From the NCBI RefSeq assembly GCF_900172265.1, contig NZ_FWFK01000001.1:496001-560000 (forward strand): DNA of 64,000 nucleotides, written 5' to 3'. Of the stretch, positions 44,312 through 53,355 are shown in pieces. A program made the translations under genes and the position numbers. The stretch is from Roseivivax jejudonensis. Its GTDB lineage: Bacteria > Pseudomonadota > Alphaproteobacteria > Rhodobacterales > Rhodobacteraceae. The notes under the pieces were generated by a model. The model did no database searches. It saw only the letters and a program-made list of their open reading frames with translations, and was not told the DNA's origin. How positions within the stretch are numbered: the first letter of the stretch is position 1; each line of letters begins with the position of its first letter.

Positions 44312-47125
44312 TCAATGCGCGGCGGCCCAGTTGGGTCCCTGTCCCGCCTCGACCACCAGCGGCACGTCGAGGGCGACCACCGGGTCGGCGGCGCCCTCCA
44401 TCACCTCGGTGGCGCGCGCGACCAGGTCGTCGGCAGCGTCGGCCTCGACCTCGAACAGGAGCTCGTCGTGGACCTGCAGGAGCATTGCCGCGCGGGTGCC
44501 GAGCGGAGCGATCGCGCCGGGCATGCGGACCATCGCGCGCCGGATGATGTCCGCCGCCGTGCCCTGGATCGGCGCGTTGATCGCGGCGCGCCGGGCGAAG
44601 CCCGCGCGCGGCCCCTTGGCGTTGATCTCGGGCGTGTGGATCACGCGACCGAACAGCGTCTCGACGCGGTTGTGCGCCTTGGCGAAGGCGACCGTGTCGT
44701 CCATGTAGGCCTTGATGCCCGGAAACCGTTCGAAGTAGCGGTCGATGAAGCCCTGTGCGTCCGCCCGCGGGATCCGCAGGTTCCGCGCGAGGCCGAAGCC
44801 GGAGATGCCGTAGATCACCCCGAAATTGATCGCCTTGGCCTGCCGGCGGACTTCGGGCGTCATCTCGTCCATGGGCACGTTGAACATCTCGGACGCGGTC
44901 ATGGCATGGATGTCCTGGCCGTCACGGAAGGCCTGTTTCAGCGCGTCGATCCCGGCGACGTGGGCGAGGATCCGCAGCTCGATCTGCGAGTAGTCGAGGC
45001 TGACCAGGACCCGGCCGTTCTCGGGCACGAAGGCCTCGCGGATGCGGCGGCCCTCCTCGGTGCGCACGGGGATGTTCTGCAGGTTCGGATCGGTCGAGGC
45101 GAGCCGACCCGTCGAGGCGCCGGCGATCGAGTAGGACGTGTGAACGCGGCCGGTGGCGGGGTTGATGTGCTCCTGCAGCGCGTCGGTATAGGTCGATTTC
45201 AGCTTGGAGATCTGGCGCCAGTCGAGCACGCGCGCGGGCAGTTCGTGCTCTGTCGCGAGATCCTCGAGGATGTCGGCACCGGTCGCGTAGGCGCCGGTCT
45301 TGCCCTTCTTGCCGCCCTCGAGCCCCATCTTGTCGAACAGGATCTCGCCCAGCTGCTTGGGCGAGCCGACGTTGAAGGTCTCGCCGGCGAGCGCGTGGAT
45401 CTCGGCCTCGAGGCCCGCCATCTTCTGGCTGAAGGCCGCGGACATGCGGCTGAGCGTATCGCGATCGACCTTCACGCCGTGCATCTCCATCGCGGCGAGG
45501 ACCGGCACCATCGGCCGCTCCATCGTCTCGTAGACACGGGTGACCCGGACGCGGTGCAGCTGCGGCTTGAAGAGCTGCCACAGGCGCAGGGTGATGTCGG
45601 CATCCTCCGCGGCGTAGCGGGTCGCGTCGGCGATCGGCACCCGGTCGAAGGTCTTCTGGCTCTTGCCGGAGCCGATCACCTCCTTGATCGGGATCGGCTG
45701 GTGGCCGAGATACCGCTCGGACAGCACGTCCATGCCATGGCCGTGCTCGCCCCCGTTCATCGCGTAGGACATCAGCATCGTGTCGTCGATCGGCGCGATG
45801 GCGATGCCGGTCCGGGCGAGGATCTTGGCGTCGTATTTCATGTTCTGGCCGATCTTCATGACCGCCGGATCCTCCAAGAGGTCCCTGAGCAGCGACAGCG
45901 CCGCCTCGCGATCGACCTGGTTGGGCAGGATGTCGCCCGGGCCGAAAAGATCGCCGTCGCCCTCGGCCCGGTGCGCCAGCGGCAGGTAGGCGGCCTGGCC
46001 CGCCTCTATGCACAGCGAGACACCGACGAGCTCGGCGGTCATCTCGTTGAGGCCCGTCGTCTCTGTGTCGATGGCGACCCAGCCGCGCTCGCGGGCTTTG
46101 CCGATCCAGGTGCCGAGGGTCTCGAGATCGCGGATGCAGACATAGCTGTCCGGGTCGAACGGCGGCTGTTCGACCGGCGCGTCGTCGATGGTGTCGGCTG
46201 TGTCGGGCGCCTGTTCGGGGATCGTCGGCGCGTCGGTTCCGAGCGTCTCGGCGATGCGCTTGGACAGGGTGCGGAACTCCATCTCGGCGAGAAAGCCGAG
46301 CAGCGTTTCGGGATCGGGGTCGCGCAGTTCGAGATCCGCAAGGGTGAAGTCGAGCGGCGTGTTCTCGTCGAGCTTCACGAGCGATTTCGACAGCTCGATC
46401 TGCGCACGGTACTCGATCAGCGTCTCGCGGCGCTTCTTCTGCTTGATCTCCTCCGCGCGGTCGAGCAGCGCCTCGAGCGTGTCGTACTCGTTCAGGAGCA
46501 GCGCGGCAGTCTTGATCCCGATGCCCGGCGCGCCGGGCACGTTGTCGGTCGAATCGCCGGCGAGCGCCTGCACGTCCACGACCTTGTCGGGGGTGACGCC
46601 GAACTTCTCCATTACCCCGTCGCGGTCGATGCGGCGGTTCTTCATGGCGTCGAACATCTCGACCCCGTCGCCGACGAGTTGCATCAGGTCCTTGTCCGAC
46701 GACACGATGGTGACCCGGCCGCCGGCCTCGCGCGCCTGCCGCGCGAGCGTAGCGATGATGTCGTCGGCCTCGTAGCCCTCGACCTCCTTGCAGGCGATGT
46801 TGAAGGCCTCGGTGGCGCGGCGGGTGAGCGGGATCTGCGGGCGCAGGTCCTCGGGCATCTCGTCGCGGTTGGCCTTGTACTCGGCGTAGAGGTCGTTGCG
46901 GAAGGTGTGGCTGCCCTTGTCGAAGATGACCGCGATATGGGTGGGCGCGAATTCGCCGTGATCGCGGCCGACATAGCGGCGCAGCATGTCGCAGAAGCCC
47001 TGCACCGCGCCCACGGGCAGACCGTCGGACTTGCGGGTGAGCGGCGGCAGCGCGTGGAAGGCGCGGAAGATGAAGGCCGAGCCGTCGATGAGATGCAGGT
47101 GGCAGCCCTTGCCGAATTCGCTCAT
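44312..47125 (-). CDS. polA: DNA polymerase I
   Basis: A 937-residue polymerase. The 5' nuclease domain (about 1-300) begins HLHLIDGSAFIFRAFHALPP. The 3'-5' exonuclease domain (about 340-530) keeps its DTETTGLNEM and related acidic motifs, so proofreading is probably active. The polymerase domain (about 560-937) has STDPNLQNIP, LVSLDYSQIELRILAHVAG, AINFGVIYGISGFGLARNL and LLQVHDELLFEV. The chain ends GPNWAAAH. It is a typical full-length alphaproteobacterial PolA. Confidence 0.98.
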   Translation of the reverse strand: MSEFGKGCHLHLIDGSAFIFRAFHALPPLTRKSDGLPVGAVQGFCDMLRRYVGRDHGEFAPTHIAVIFDKGSHTFRNDLYAEYKANRDEMPEDLRPQIPLTRRATEAFNIACKEVEGYEADDIIATLARQAREAGGRVTIVSSDKDLMQLVGDGVEMFDAMKNRRIDRDGVMEKFGVTPDKVVDVQALAGDSTDNVPGAPGIGIKTAALLLNEYDTLEALLDRAEEIKQKKRRETLIEYRAQIELSKSLVKLDENTPLDFTLADLELRDPDPETLLGFLAEMEFRTLSKRIAETLGTDAPTIPEQAPDTADTIDDAPVEQPPFDPDSYVCIRDLETLGTWIGKARERGWVAIDTETTGLNEMTAELVGVSLCIEAGQAAYLPLAHRAEGDGDLFGPGDILPNQVDREAALSLLRDLLEDPAVMKIGQNMKYDAKILARTGIAIAPIDDTMLMSYAMNGGEHGHGMDVLSERYLGHQPIPIKEVIGSGKSQKTFDRVPIADATRYAAEDADITLRLWQLFKPQLHRVRVTRVYETMERPMVPVLAAMEMHGVKVDRDTLSRMSAAFSQKMAGLEAEIHALAGETFNVGSPKQLGEILFDKMGLEGGKKGKTGAYATGADILEDLATEHELPARVLDWRQISKLKSTYTDALQEHINPATGRVHTSYSIAGASTGRLASTDPNLQNIPVRTEEGRRIREAFVPENGRVLVSLDYSQIELRILAHVAGIDALKQAFRDGQDIHAMTASEMFNVPMDEMTPEVRRQAKAINFGVIYGISGFGLARNLRIPRADAQGFIDRYFERFPGIKAYMDDTVAFAKAHNRVETLFGRVIHTPEINAKGPRAGFARRAAINAPIQGTAADIIRRAMVRMPGAIAPLGTRAAMLLQVHDELLFEVEADAADDLVARATEVMEGAADPVVALDVPLVVEAGQGPNWAAAH

Positions 47126-47204
47126 GTCGGTGACGTCCCTCTGGCCCAGCGGTCATCGCGTTCTGCCACGATCCGCCGGGCGCTGCCAGCGGAAGGCGGC
47201 GGGC

Positions 47205-47882
47205 TCAGGACACCGGAACGGGCGGCAGCGCGGCGACGAGGAAGATCGCGACGAAGAACACGATCGACGCCGCGACGACGAAGCCGTGCCAGATCGTGTT
47301 GTGAAAGCGCATCCGCTCGGCCATCAGGAACAGCGTCCCGGCGGAGTAGATCACCCCGCCCGCCACCATCAGCGCGATGACCGACCACGGCAGGACCGCG
47401 AGGAGGTCGTGACCGCCGAGCAGCACCGCCCAGCCCATCGCGAGACAGATCGCGATGCCGAGCACCGCGTTGCGGTCCCGCAGCAGGAACGTCATCGCGG
47501 TGGCGCCGGCCGCCGCGGTCCACAGCACGGTGAGCAGGCCGCTGCCGGCGCCCGACAGGAGCGCGAAGGGCGTGTAGGTTCCGGCGATCTTGAAATGGAT
47601 CGCCGAGTGGTCGAGCCGGCGCAGAAGTCCCGTCCAGCGCGGCCGGCCGACATGGTTGTAGAGCAGCGAGCAGAGCAGCATCAGGATGAGCGTCGCGCCG
47701 TAGACCGACACGCCGGCGATGCCGGCCGCATCGCCGCGCCAGACCGCCGTCAGCGTGATCAGCACCGGCACCGCGCCCAGTGCCAGGATCAGGCCGGCGA
47801 GGTGCACGACGACGTCGCTCGCCTCTTCTGCACGGGAATAGGCGCGAGGGGTCGATTGCGGGATCGGTCGCGTCTCGGTCAT
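47205..47882 (-). CDS. Hemolysin III family (YqfA/PAQR-like) membrane protein
   Basis: A 225-residue protein with about seven transmembrane helices. The family motifs are ASDVVVHLAGLILALGAV near the start, LCSLLYNH, RRLDHSAIHFKIAGTYTPFAL and FHNTIWHGFVVAAS at the end, with the conserved His residues presumed to bind zinc. The hemolysin name is historical; role is unknown, possibly lipid or membrane fluidity related. It lies upstream of polA on the same strand. Confidence 0.93.
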   Translation of the reverse strand: MTETRPIPQSTPRAYSRAEEASDVVVHLAGLILALGAVPVLITLTAVWRGDAAGIAGVSVYGATLILMLLCSLLYNHVGRPRWTGLLRRLDHSAIHFKIAGTYTPFALLSGAGSGLLTVLWTAAAGATAMTFLLRDRNAVLGIAICLAMGWAVLLGGHDLLAVLPWSVIALMVAGGVIYSAGTLFLMAERMRFHNTIWHGFVVAASIVFFVAIFLVAALPPVPVS

Positions 47883-47927
47883 GGGTCCAACATAACCGCC
47901 CGCGGCGCCGTCACAAAGCGTCGTCGA

Positions 47928-48107
47928 TCACACTTTTCCCTCGAAGTCGCGATGAATGAATCGCGCGTCGCAATAGCCACACTCGACCCAGCCGCGATCC
48001 TGCGGGATCTGCAGCCAGACCCGCGGATGGCCGAGCGCGCCCTCGCCGCCGTCGCAGGCCACGCGGTAGCTGTCGACGATCCTGGTTTCCGGGGCGTCTG
48101 CGGACAT
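47928..48107 (-). CDS. Zinc-finger domain protein (NDUFS6-type CHCC)
   Basis: A 59-residue protein: [36 protein letters not shown], then [16 protein letters not shown]. The C-x(8)-H ... C-x2-C arrangement ([21 protein letters not shown]) matches the small zinc-finger proteins related to the NDUFS6 subunit of mitochondrial complex I, common in alphaproteobacteria. AAGGGGA site before the ATG. It is short but well supported by motif and ribosome binding site. Confidence 0.88.
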   Translation of the reverse strand: MSADAPETRIVDSYRVACDGGEGALGHPRVWLQIPQDRGWVECGYCDARFIHRDFEGKV

Positions 48108-48181
48108 CGGGCTTCCCCTTTCGCGTTTCGGGCACTAGCTGCGCTTATGAACGAGGGTATCCCGAGGGGCAAGACTGCGGC

Positions 48182-49132
48182 ATGGGCGACGACGCGATCC
48201 GGATCGACGGGCTGACCAAGACCTATGGCGGAAGCAACGGCCAACCCGCGAAGGAGGCGCTCCGGGGGATCGACCTGACCGTGCCGCGCGGCTCGGTCTT
48301 CGGGCTTCTGGGGCCGAACGGCGCCGGCAAGTCGACGCTCATCAACATCCTCGCCGGGCTCGTGGTGAAGTCGGCCGGCGCGGTGGAGATCTGGGGCTGG
48401 GACCAGGACGTGAACCCGCGCCAGTCGCGCGCGGCGATCGGCGTGATGCCCCAGGAACTCAACCTCGATCCGTTCTTCACGCCGCGCGGCGCGCTCGAGG
48501 TGCAGGCCGGTCTTTACGGCGTGCCGAAGGCGCAGCGCCGCTCGGACGAGATCCTGCGGATGGTCGGGCTCGAGGACAAGGCGGAGGCCTATGCGCGGAC
48601 GCTCTCGGGCGGGATGCGGCGGCGGCTGCTCCTGGCCAAGGCGCTGGTGCATCATCCTCATATCCTCGTCCTCGACGAGCCGACCGCGGGCGTCGACATC
48701 GAGCTGCGCCAGATGCTGTGGGAGAACGTGCGGCGGCTGAACGAGGAGCGCGGTATGACCGTGATCCTGACCACGCACTACCTCGAGGAGGCCGAGGAGA
48801 TGTGCGGCGAGATCGCGATCATCAACGACGGTGCGCTGGTCGCCCGCGACCGCACCGCCAACCTGCTGGGGCAGATCGACGCGCGCACGATGGTGATCGA
48901 ACCCGAGGAGCATCCTGCCGCCCTGCCCCACGGTCCCGGGCTCGAGGTCGAGACGCGGCCGGACGGCACGATCGCGGTCACCTACCACGCCAACGAGATG
49001 CGCGCCGAGCGCGTGCTCGACGCGGTGCGGGAGGCCGGCATCCGCATCGCCGACGTCCGCACCGAGCAGGCGGATCTGGAGGACGTGTTCCTGTCGCTGA
49101 CCCGCGGGACGCACGCCCGCAGGTCCGCCTGA
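48182..49132 (+). CDS. ABC-2 type transporter ATP-binding protein
   Basis: A 316-residue ABC ATPase of the drug/polysaccharide exporter (YadG-like, ABC-2) type. Walker A LGPNGAGKST, Q-loop VMPQELNLDPFFTP, signature LSGGMRRRLLLAKAL, Walker B ILVLDEPTAGVD and an H-loop (TTHYLEEAEEM) are all intact. The C-terminal 80 residues form an accessory domain. No permease gene is adjacent, since the next gene downstream runs the other way, so the membrane partner must be elsewhere. Confidence 0.93.
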   Translation: MGDDAIRIDGLTKTYGGSNGQPAKEALRGIDLTVPRGSVFGLLGPNGAGKSTLINILAGLVVKSAGAVEIWGWDQDVNPRQSRAAIGVMPQELNLDPFFTPRGALEVQAGLYGVPKAQRRSDEILRMVGLEDKAEAYARTLSGGMRRRLLLAKALVHHPHILVLDEPTAGVDIELRQMLWENVRRLNEERGMTVILTTHYLEEAEEMCGEIAIINDGALVARDRTANLLGQIDARTMVIEPEEHPAALPHGPGLEVETRPDGTIAVTYHANEMRAERVLDAVREAGIRIADVRTEQADLEDVFLSLTRGTHARRSA

Positions 49133-49166
49133 TCCGTCCGCCGCGCGGCGGCCTGACAGGGTATCG

Positions 49167-49211
49167 TGGGGGCTCTGCCCCCACACCCCCGGGGTTTCAT
49201 GGCAAGATGAA
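49167..49211 (+). repeat. Intergenic palindromic repeat, copy D
   Basis: TGGGGGCTCTGCCCCCA hairpin, then CACCCCCGGGGTTTCATGGCAAGATGAA in two blocks. It is the closest relative of copy C (43745-43790). It lies after the ABC ATPase gene. Confidence 0.75.
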
Positions 49212-49322
49212 GGGGCGGGCGCGCCGCCCGGCGCGCGGTCACCTGTTCCGGAGAGGCGCACGACCATCCCGGCCGGGATCGGCCCCGTTATGCGGCACGC
49301 GCCCGGGTGGCCCGGCCGCCGC

Positions 49323-49691
49323 TCAGGCGGGCTGGAGCATGCGGCCGAGAGGGCGGCCGGCGAGGATGTGGACGTGGAGGTGCGGCACCTCCTGCACGCC
49401 GTGGCCGCCGGCGTTCGAGATCAGCCGGAAGCCGTCCTCCTCCACGCCCTCCATCCGGCAGACCTCGCCGATGGTGCGCATGTAATCGAGGATCTCGGCC
49501 TCCGTGGCGTCCCGGGCGAAGTGATCGAAGCTGACGTAGGAGCCTTTGGGGATGACCAGCACATGCGTGGGCGCCTGCGGGCGGATGTCGCGGAAGGCGA
49601 GGCTGTGCTCGGTCTCCAGCACCGTGTCGTTCGGGATCTCGCCGCGCAGGATCTTCGCGAAGATGTTGTCGGGGTCGTAGGCGTAGGCCAT
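49323..49691 (-). CDS. HIT family protein (histidine triad hydrolase)
   Basis: A 122-residue HINT-type nucleotide hydrolase or transferase. It starts MAYAYDPDNIFAKILRGEIP, has LAFRDIRPQAPTHVLVIPKG and ends with the triad VPHLHVHILAGRPLG. HIT proteins hydrolyse aminoacyl-adenylates or similar phosphoramidates. The ATG at 49691 lies 8 bases after the glycosyltransferase stop, so they may be cotranscribed. Confidence 0.93.
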   Translation of the reverse strand: MAYAYDPDNIFAKILRGEIPNDTVLETEHSLAFRDIRPQAPTHVLVIPKGSYVSFDHFARDATEAEILDYMRTIGEVCRMEGVEEDGFRLISNAGGHGVQEVPHLHVHILAGRPLGRMLQPA

Positions 49692-49699
49692 GGGGCTCC

Positions 49700-51277
49700 T
49701 CAATCGGCGAACAGGTAGCTGGTGGCGGCGATCTCGTGCGCCTTGTCCTGCCCGACGCCGAGGAAGCGCGCAAGCGGTTCGGCATTGGCCTCGGGCGCGT
49801 CGAGCTCGCGCATGCGGGTGTAGTTCTGGAACTCGCGATCGCGGATCCGGTCGCTTTCGTGCACCATGTCGTTGCGAATGGTCGGCAAGAGGCGGTTGAG
49901 CGTCTCCTGCGGCGTGCGCTCGCCCGCGAGGCCCACGCGCATCGCGTGCCCGATCAGGTAGCTGTCGGAGAACTGGCACTCGACCTCGAGCACCCGCGTG
50001 AGCGCACGGTCGTTGCAGAAATCCTCGAGCAGGTCGAGATTCGAGGGATCCATGCAGACGATCAGCCGGTCGCTCTCGTAATAGTCGAAGAGCATCCGCA
50101 TCAGCGCCCGGCGGTGGCGGTGCCGCTTGCCCAGCGTCGACTGGATGCCGCCGAGATCGGGCAGCGGGGTCGCCTCCTCGTTGAACAGGTACTCGATGCA
50201 GGGCACGTTCGTGAGCTGGCGAATGCGGTCCACCAGCCTCTTGGCCACGTGCCATTTCTTGCAGACCACGATCAGCAGTTCGCGCTCGCGGCCGAGCGTG
50301 CTCTCGGTTTCCCAGAAGCGCGGCGCGAAGCGCCGGCCGATGCGGCCGCGGCCGGTCAGGAACTTGAACAGCGACCGTCCCTCGTTGGAGATCTGGAAGC
50401 GCGCGCCCTCCGAGGCGTAGAGCACGCCGAGCCGGCGCTTCAGCTCGGTCGCCAGCGGGCTGACCTTGCGCGCGAACAGGAAATCCTGGCTCAGCAGCAG
50501 GTCGTAGTGATCGTTGTAGAACACCACCGGCATGCCGTAATCGGTGAACATCAGGAAGGTGAGGGTGCGGCTCTCGATCTCGGTTTCGGGAACGAGATGG
50601 CGCACCAGCGTCTGGAAGAACGTCTCGTCCGGGATCCACGTCGTCGCGAAGAAGCGGACGACGTCGCGGCGGCGCTTCACGAAGTCGAGCACCCATTCGA
50701 TGGTGCGGCGGCGCAGGCACCACCACTGGCTGCCGATCATCACCTCGATGTCGTCGGGGATCGGCCGGGTGAGGCCGAGGCGCTTCTGCGCCTCGAACAT
50801 CGCATAGAAGGCGCGTTTCTGGGTGCGTTCGTTGAACCAGTGCCGGTAGATCAGCCGCTCTTCCTTCCAGCCGGTCTTGATCCAGTCCGACTTGAAGTAA
50901 TCGAAGCTCTCGATGTAGTCGCATTCGCGCCGGTCGAGGAAGTCGTGCGCGTATTCCGCCGACTTGATCGCCATGCAGTCGCCCGAGAGCATGTAGAAAT
51001 GCGTCGCACGCGGGAAGGCGTCGACCGCCGCCTCGACGGCGAGCAGCGTGGCCTGCACGAGACTCCATTCGCCCCAGCCACAGCGGACGCGTTTGCGCGC
51101 GAAGACGACGTTGGGATTGCCCGCGAGCGCCGCGCGGATCGCCTGGTAGGCCGCGGCGGGCGCGCGGGCATCGAAATGGATCGCCATGTAGTCGCCCACG
51201 GCGGTCAGGCTCTGCGCCTGCTTGATGATCGCGTCGGGGTCCTTGTGGCACAGAAGGATGAAGGCGATCTTTGCCAT
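49700..51277 (-). CDS. Core-2/I-branching (GT14-type) glycosyltransferase with C-terminal extension
   Basis: A 525-residue protein. The N-terminal 270 residues fit GT14-type beta-1,6-N-acetylglucosaminyl/xylosyltransferase enzymes: MAKIAFILLCHKDPD, IHFDARAP, THFYMLSGDCMAIKS, IGSQWWCLRRRTIEWV and PDETFFQTL. The C-terminal 250 residues (from about KWHVAKRLVDRIRQLTN onward) form a second alpha/beta domain that I cannot name. The ATG at 51277 follows an AT-rich leader. Divergent from a sulfotransferase gene, suggesting joint surface glycan synthesis. Confidence 0.82.
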   Translation of the reverse strand: MAKIAFILLCHKDPDAIIKQAQSLTAVGDYMAIHFDARAPAAAYQAIRAALAGNPNVVFARKRVRCGWGEWSLVQATLLAVEAAVDAFPRATHFYMLSGDCMAIKSAEYAHDFLDRRECDYIESFDYFKSDWIKTGWKEERLIYRHWFNERTQKRAFYAMFEAQKRLGLTRPIPDDIEVMIGSQWWCLRRRTIEWVLDFVKRRRDVVRFFATTWIPDETFFQTLVRHLVPETEIESRTLTFLMFTDYGMPVVFYNDHYDLLLSQDFLFARKVSPLATELKRRLGVLYASEGARFQISNEGRSLFKFLTGRGRIGRRFAPRFWETESTLGRERELLIVVCKKWHVAKRLVDRIRQLTNVPCIEYLFNEEATPLPDLGGIQSTLGKRHRHRRALMRMLFDYYESDRLIVCMDPSNLDLLEDFCNDRALTRVLEVECQFSDSYLIGHAMRVGLAGERTPQETLNRLLPTIRNDMVHESDRIRDREFQNYTRMRELDAPEANAEPLARFLGVGQDKAHEIAATSYLFAD

Positions 51278-51304
51278 GGCCCGTGACTGCTGCCCTCTTT
51301 TCGT

Positions 51305-51375
51305 CTGATTGTTTATGTTGATAATAAGAAATGGGCATTGAATGAATACGCTTCGTTTCCTTTTTTGCCGCATGC
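51305..51375. promoter_or_regulatory. AT-rich divergent promoter region
   Basis: The segment between the glycosyltransferase and sulfotransferase starts is strikingly AT-rich for this window (51305-51368, including TTGATAATAAGAAATGGGC). It lies outside both coding regions, so divergent promoters are expected here. Exact -35/-10 boxes could not be assigned with confidence. Confidence 0.4.
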
Positions 51376-51432
51376 GGACCGGGTGCCGATAACGCCGGGC
51401 GCGGGCGGCACGGACGTGGCGAGGGGGCAGGC

Positions 51433-52251
51433 ATGGGCTTTCCGGGCACCTGGATGACCGAGAGCGAGAGCATGGTGTATCGGGTCGTCCCGAAATGCGC
51501 CTGCTCGACCATCGGGCAGATCATGTATTATTCCGACCACGGCCGGTTTTTCGAGGGCGACATCCACGATGCCACCGGCGGGCTTCACAAGTGGGCGATC
51601 GAGGACAGCCAGGCGGCGATCCGTGCCAACGTGAAGACGCGCTCGTCCTACGCCTTCACGTGCGTGCGAAACCCCTACACGCGGGTGCTGTCGTCGTTCT
51701 TCGACAAGATCTGCGGCATCCAGCGCAACGGCAAGCGCTATCGCGGTAACCTCGTGCCGCTGCTGATCCAGAAATACGGGATCGAGGTCGGCGGCCCCGA
51801 CGGGCGCGAGGAGTTCGACCAGATCAAGAGCTTCCGGCGGTTCCTGCTGTTCGTGCGCGACACGATCCGCTGGCGTCGACCGATGGAGCCCGACATCCAC
51901 TGGTCGTCGATGTCGGGGCACATCTCGACCTTCATCGTGAACGGCGGGCGCTACAATCACATCTTCTGGACCGAGCGATTCAATGACGGGATGCAGGAGG
52001 TCCTGAACGCGGTGCAGACGCCGCAGGCGATCGACCTTGGCGCGATCCCGCGCTTCAACGAAAGCGAAGGGCACGGCCCCAAGCGCGCGCACCCGGTCGA
52101 GGCGTATTTCGACGATCTCGCGATGCACCTGGTCAAGGAAATCTACTGGCGCGACTTCGAGCTCTTCCGCTACGATTTCGACGACCCGGCCAACAAGATG
52201 CCCGTGGGCGAGATCGACCTCGACGAGGTGCACGCCAAGCTCGGGGATTGA
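51433..52251 (+). CDS. Sulfotransferase family protein (carbohydrate type)
   Basis: A 272-residue protein of the Sulfotransfer_2 type. The PAPS 5'-phosphosulfate loop is YRVVPKCACSTIGQIMYY and the 3'-phosphate motif is TCVRNPYTRVLSSFFDKI. Such enzymes transfer sulfate to carbohydrate hydroxyl or amino groups. No signal peptide is evident, so it is probably cytoplasmic. Divergent from a GT14-type glycosyltransferase. The pair may build or decorate a sulfated surface polysaccharide (inference). Confidence 0.87.
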   Translation: MGFPGTWMTESESMVYRVVPKCACSTIGQIMYYSDHGRFFEGDIHDATGGLHKWAIEDSQAAIRANVKTRSSYAFTCVRNPYTRVLSSFFDKICGIQRNGKRYRGNLVPLLIQKYGIEVGGPDGREEFDQIKSFRRFLLFVRDTIRWRRPMEPDIHWSSMSGHISTFIVNGGRYNHIFWTERFNDGMQEVLNAVQTPQAIDLGAIPRFNESEGHGPKRAHPVEAYFDDLAMHLVKEIYWRDFELFRYDFDDPANKMPVGEIDLDEVHAKLGD

Positions 52252-52327
52252 TGTCGTGCCGCGCCATGCATGACGTCGGGGAATGGTGCGCTACTTCACG
52301 TCCCACGTGCCCGCATCGGAGCGTCCC

Positions 52328-52645
52328 ATGCCCAGCCTGCCCCCGCTTGTCGCCTTCTTCGTCCGTCACGCGCTGGCGGGATTCGGCCTCGCCGCGATCT
52401 TCGTGGCGCTCCTGCTCCTCTTCGACGTGGCCGGGCTCTGGCGACTGATCTCCACCTCGCCCGAGGGGATGCTCCCGCTCTTCCTGCTGTGGTTCTTCAA
52501 CGGCATCGTCTTCGCGGGCGCGCAGACCGGCGCGCGGCTTTTCCTGATGGCCGAGAGCGAAGGCCACGGTGGTGGCGGCGGCACGCCCGTGCCCGTCAGG
52601 GCCGAGGCCGCCTCTTCGCACCGCCTCGGCTCGGCGAGGTTGTGA
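52328..52645 (+). CDS. Small membrane protein, unknown function
   Basis: A 105-residue membrane protein with two helices (LVAFFVRHALAGFGLAAIFV and GMLPLFLLWFFNGIVFAGAQ) and a Gly-rich loop (GHGGGGGTPVPV). The ATG at 52328 has a GGAG box 6 bases upstream and is preferred to an in-frame ATG at 52283. No domain recognised. Confidence 0.7.
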   Translation: MPSLPPLVAFFVRHALAGFGLAAIFVALLLLFDVAGLWRLISTSPEGMLPLFLLWFFNGIVFAGAQTGARLFLMAESEGHGGGGGTPVPVRAEAASSHRLGSARL

Positions 52646-52697
52646 GGAACGCGCGTCGTGCGGTCCCGTCATCGGGGCCTCGCACGGCGCGCCGGCT

Positions 52698-53300
52698 CTA
52701 CTCGGGCAGTTCTGCCGAGGGAATCATCGGAAAGAACGCGCCGGACGAGCGCAGCCCGAACCAGCTCTTCCCGTCGACCTCCTCGTGCTCGCCGATCTCG
52801 GCCAGGCGGTAGAAGCTCTTGCGATCGATCAATGCCTCGAGGTCGTCGCGCACCAGAACGTAGGGCGACGGCTCGCCCGTTTCGGCGTCGCGTTCCACGC
52901 GGATCGGGTGATCGGGGCCGGCGACCGCGTGGTCACCCACATGCGTCACGAAGGTTAGGGTCTGCTCCGCCCCGGCGCCCTCGACCACGAAATCGGTGGC
53001 GACGAAAGGCGCGTCGTCGACGGTGATGCCGACCTTTTCCACCGGCGTGACAAGAAAGTATTTGCCATCTTCACGCTTGAGTATCGACGAGAACAGCTTC
53101 ACGAGGCCGAAGCGGCCGATCGGCGTGCCGAGGTAGAACCATGTGCCGTCGCGCGCGATTCTCATGTCGAGATCGCCGCAGAACGGCGGGTTCCAATCGT
53201 GCACGGGAGGCAGGCCCTTGCCCGCCGCGGCGCGTGCGGAGGCAGCAATGCCGTCTGCGGACGGCGTCACGGAATTTTGTGAAGTCATAACTTTTGCCAT
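52698..53300 (-). CDS. DUF1285 family protein
   Basis: A 200-residue cytoplasmic protein. The family features are VHDWNPPFCGDLDMRIARDG, WFYLGTPIGRFGLVKLFSSI and EDGKYFLVTPVEKVGITVDD, with a final SFYRLAEIGEHEEVDGKSWF. DUF1285 proteins often accompany MoxR-type operons in alphaproteobacteria, and here the gene is divergent from moxR (55-base gap). Function unknown. Confidence 0.9.
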   Translation of the reverse strand: MAKVMTSQNSVTPSADGIAASARAAAGKGLPPVHDWNPPFCGDLDMRIARDGTWFYLGTPIGRFGLVKLFSSILKREDGKYFLVTPVEKVGITVDDAPFVATDFVVEGAGAEQTLTFVTHVGDHAVAGPDHPIRVERDAETGEPSPYVLVRDDLEALIDRKSFYRLAEIGEHEEVDGKSWFGLRSSGAFFPMIPSAELPE

Positions 53301-53355
53301 TCTTCCACGTCACGATACCATTTCCGCAGACGTAGTCGCGAAAGGACATTCCGCC

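Noticed and set aside
43814-47380. A 1188-codon open frame on the plus strand opposite polA
   Set aside because: It mirrors the polA codons, is rich in Arg/His/Asp/Val as antisense of GC-rich genes usually is, and has no motif. PolA on the minus strand has all catalytic motifs.
49323-51524. A 733-codon minus-strand frame joining the HIT gene to upstream sequence
   Set aside because: Only its last 122 residues are the HIT protein; the rest is an alternative frame of the glycosyltransferase gene.
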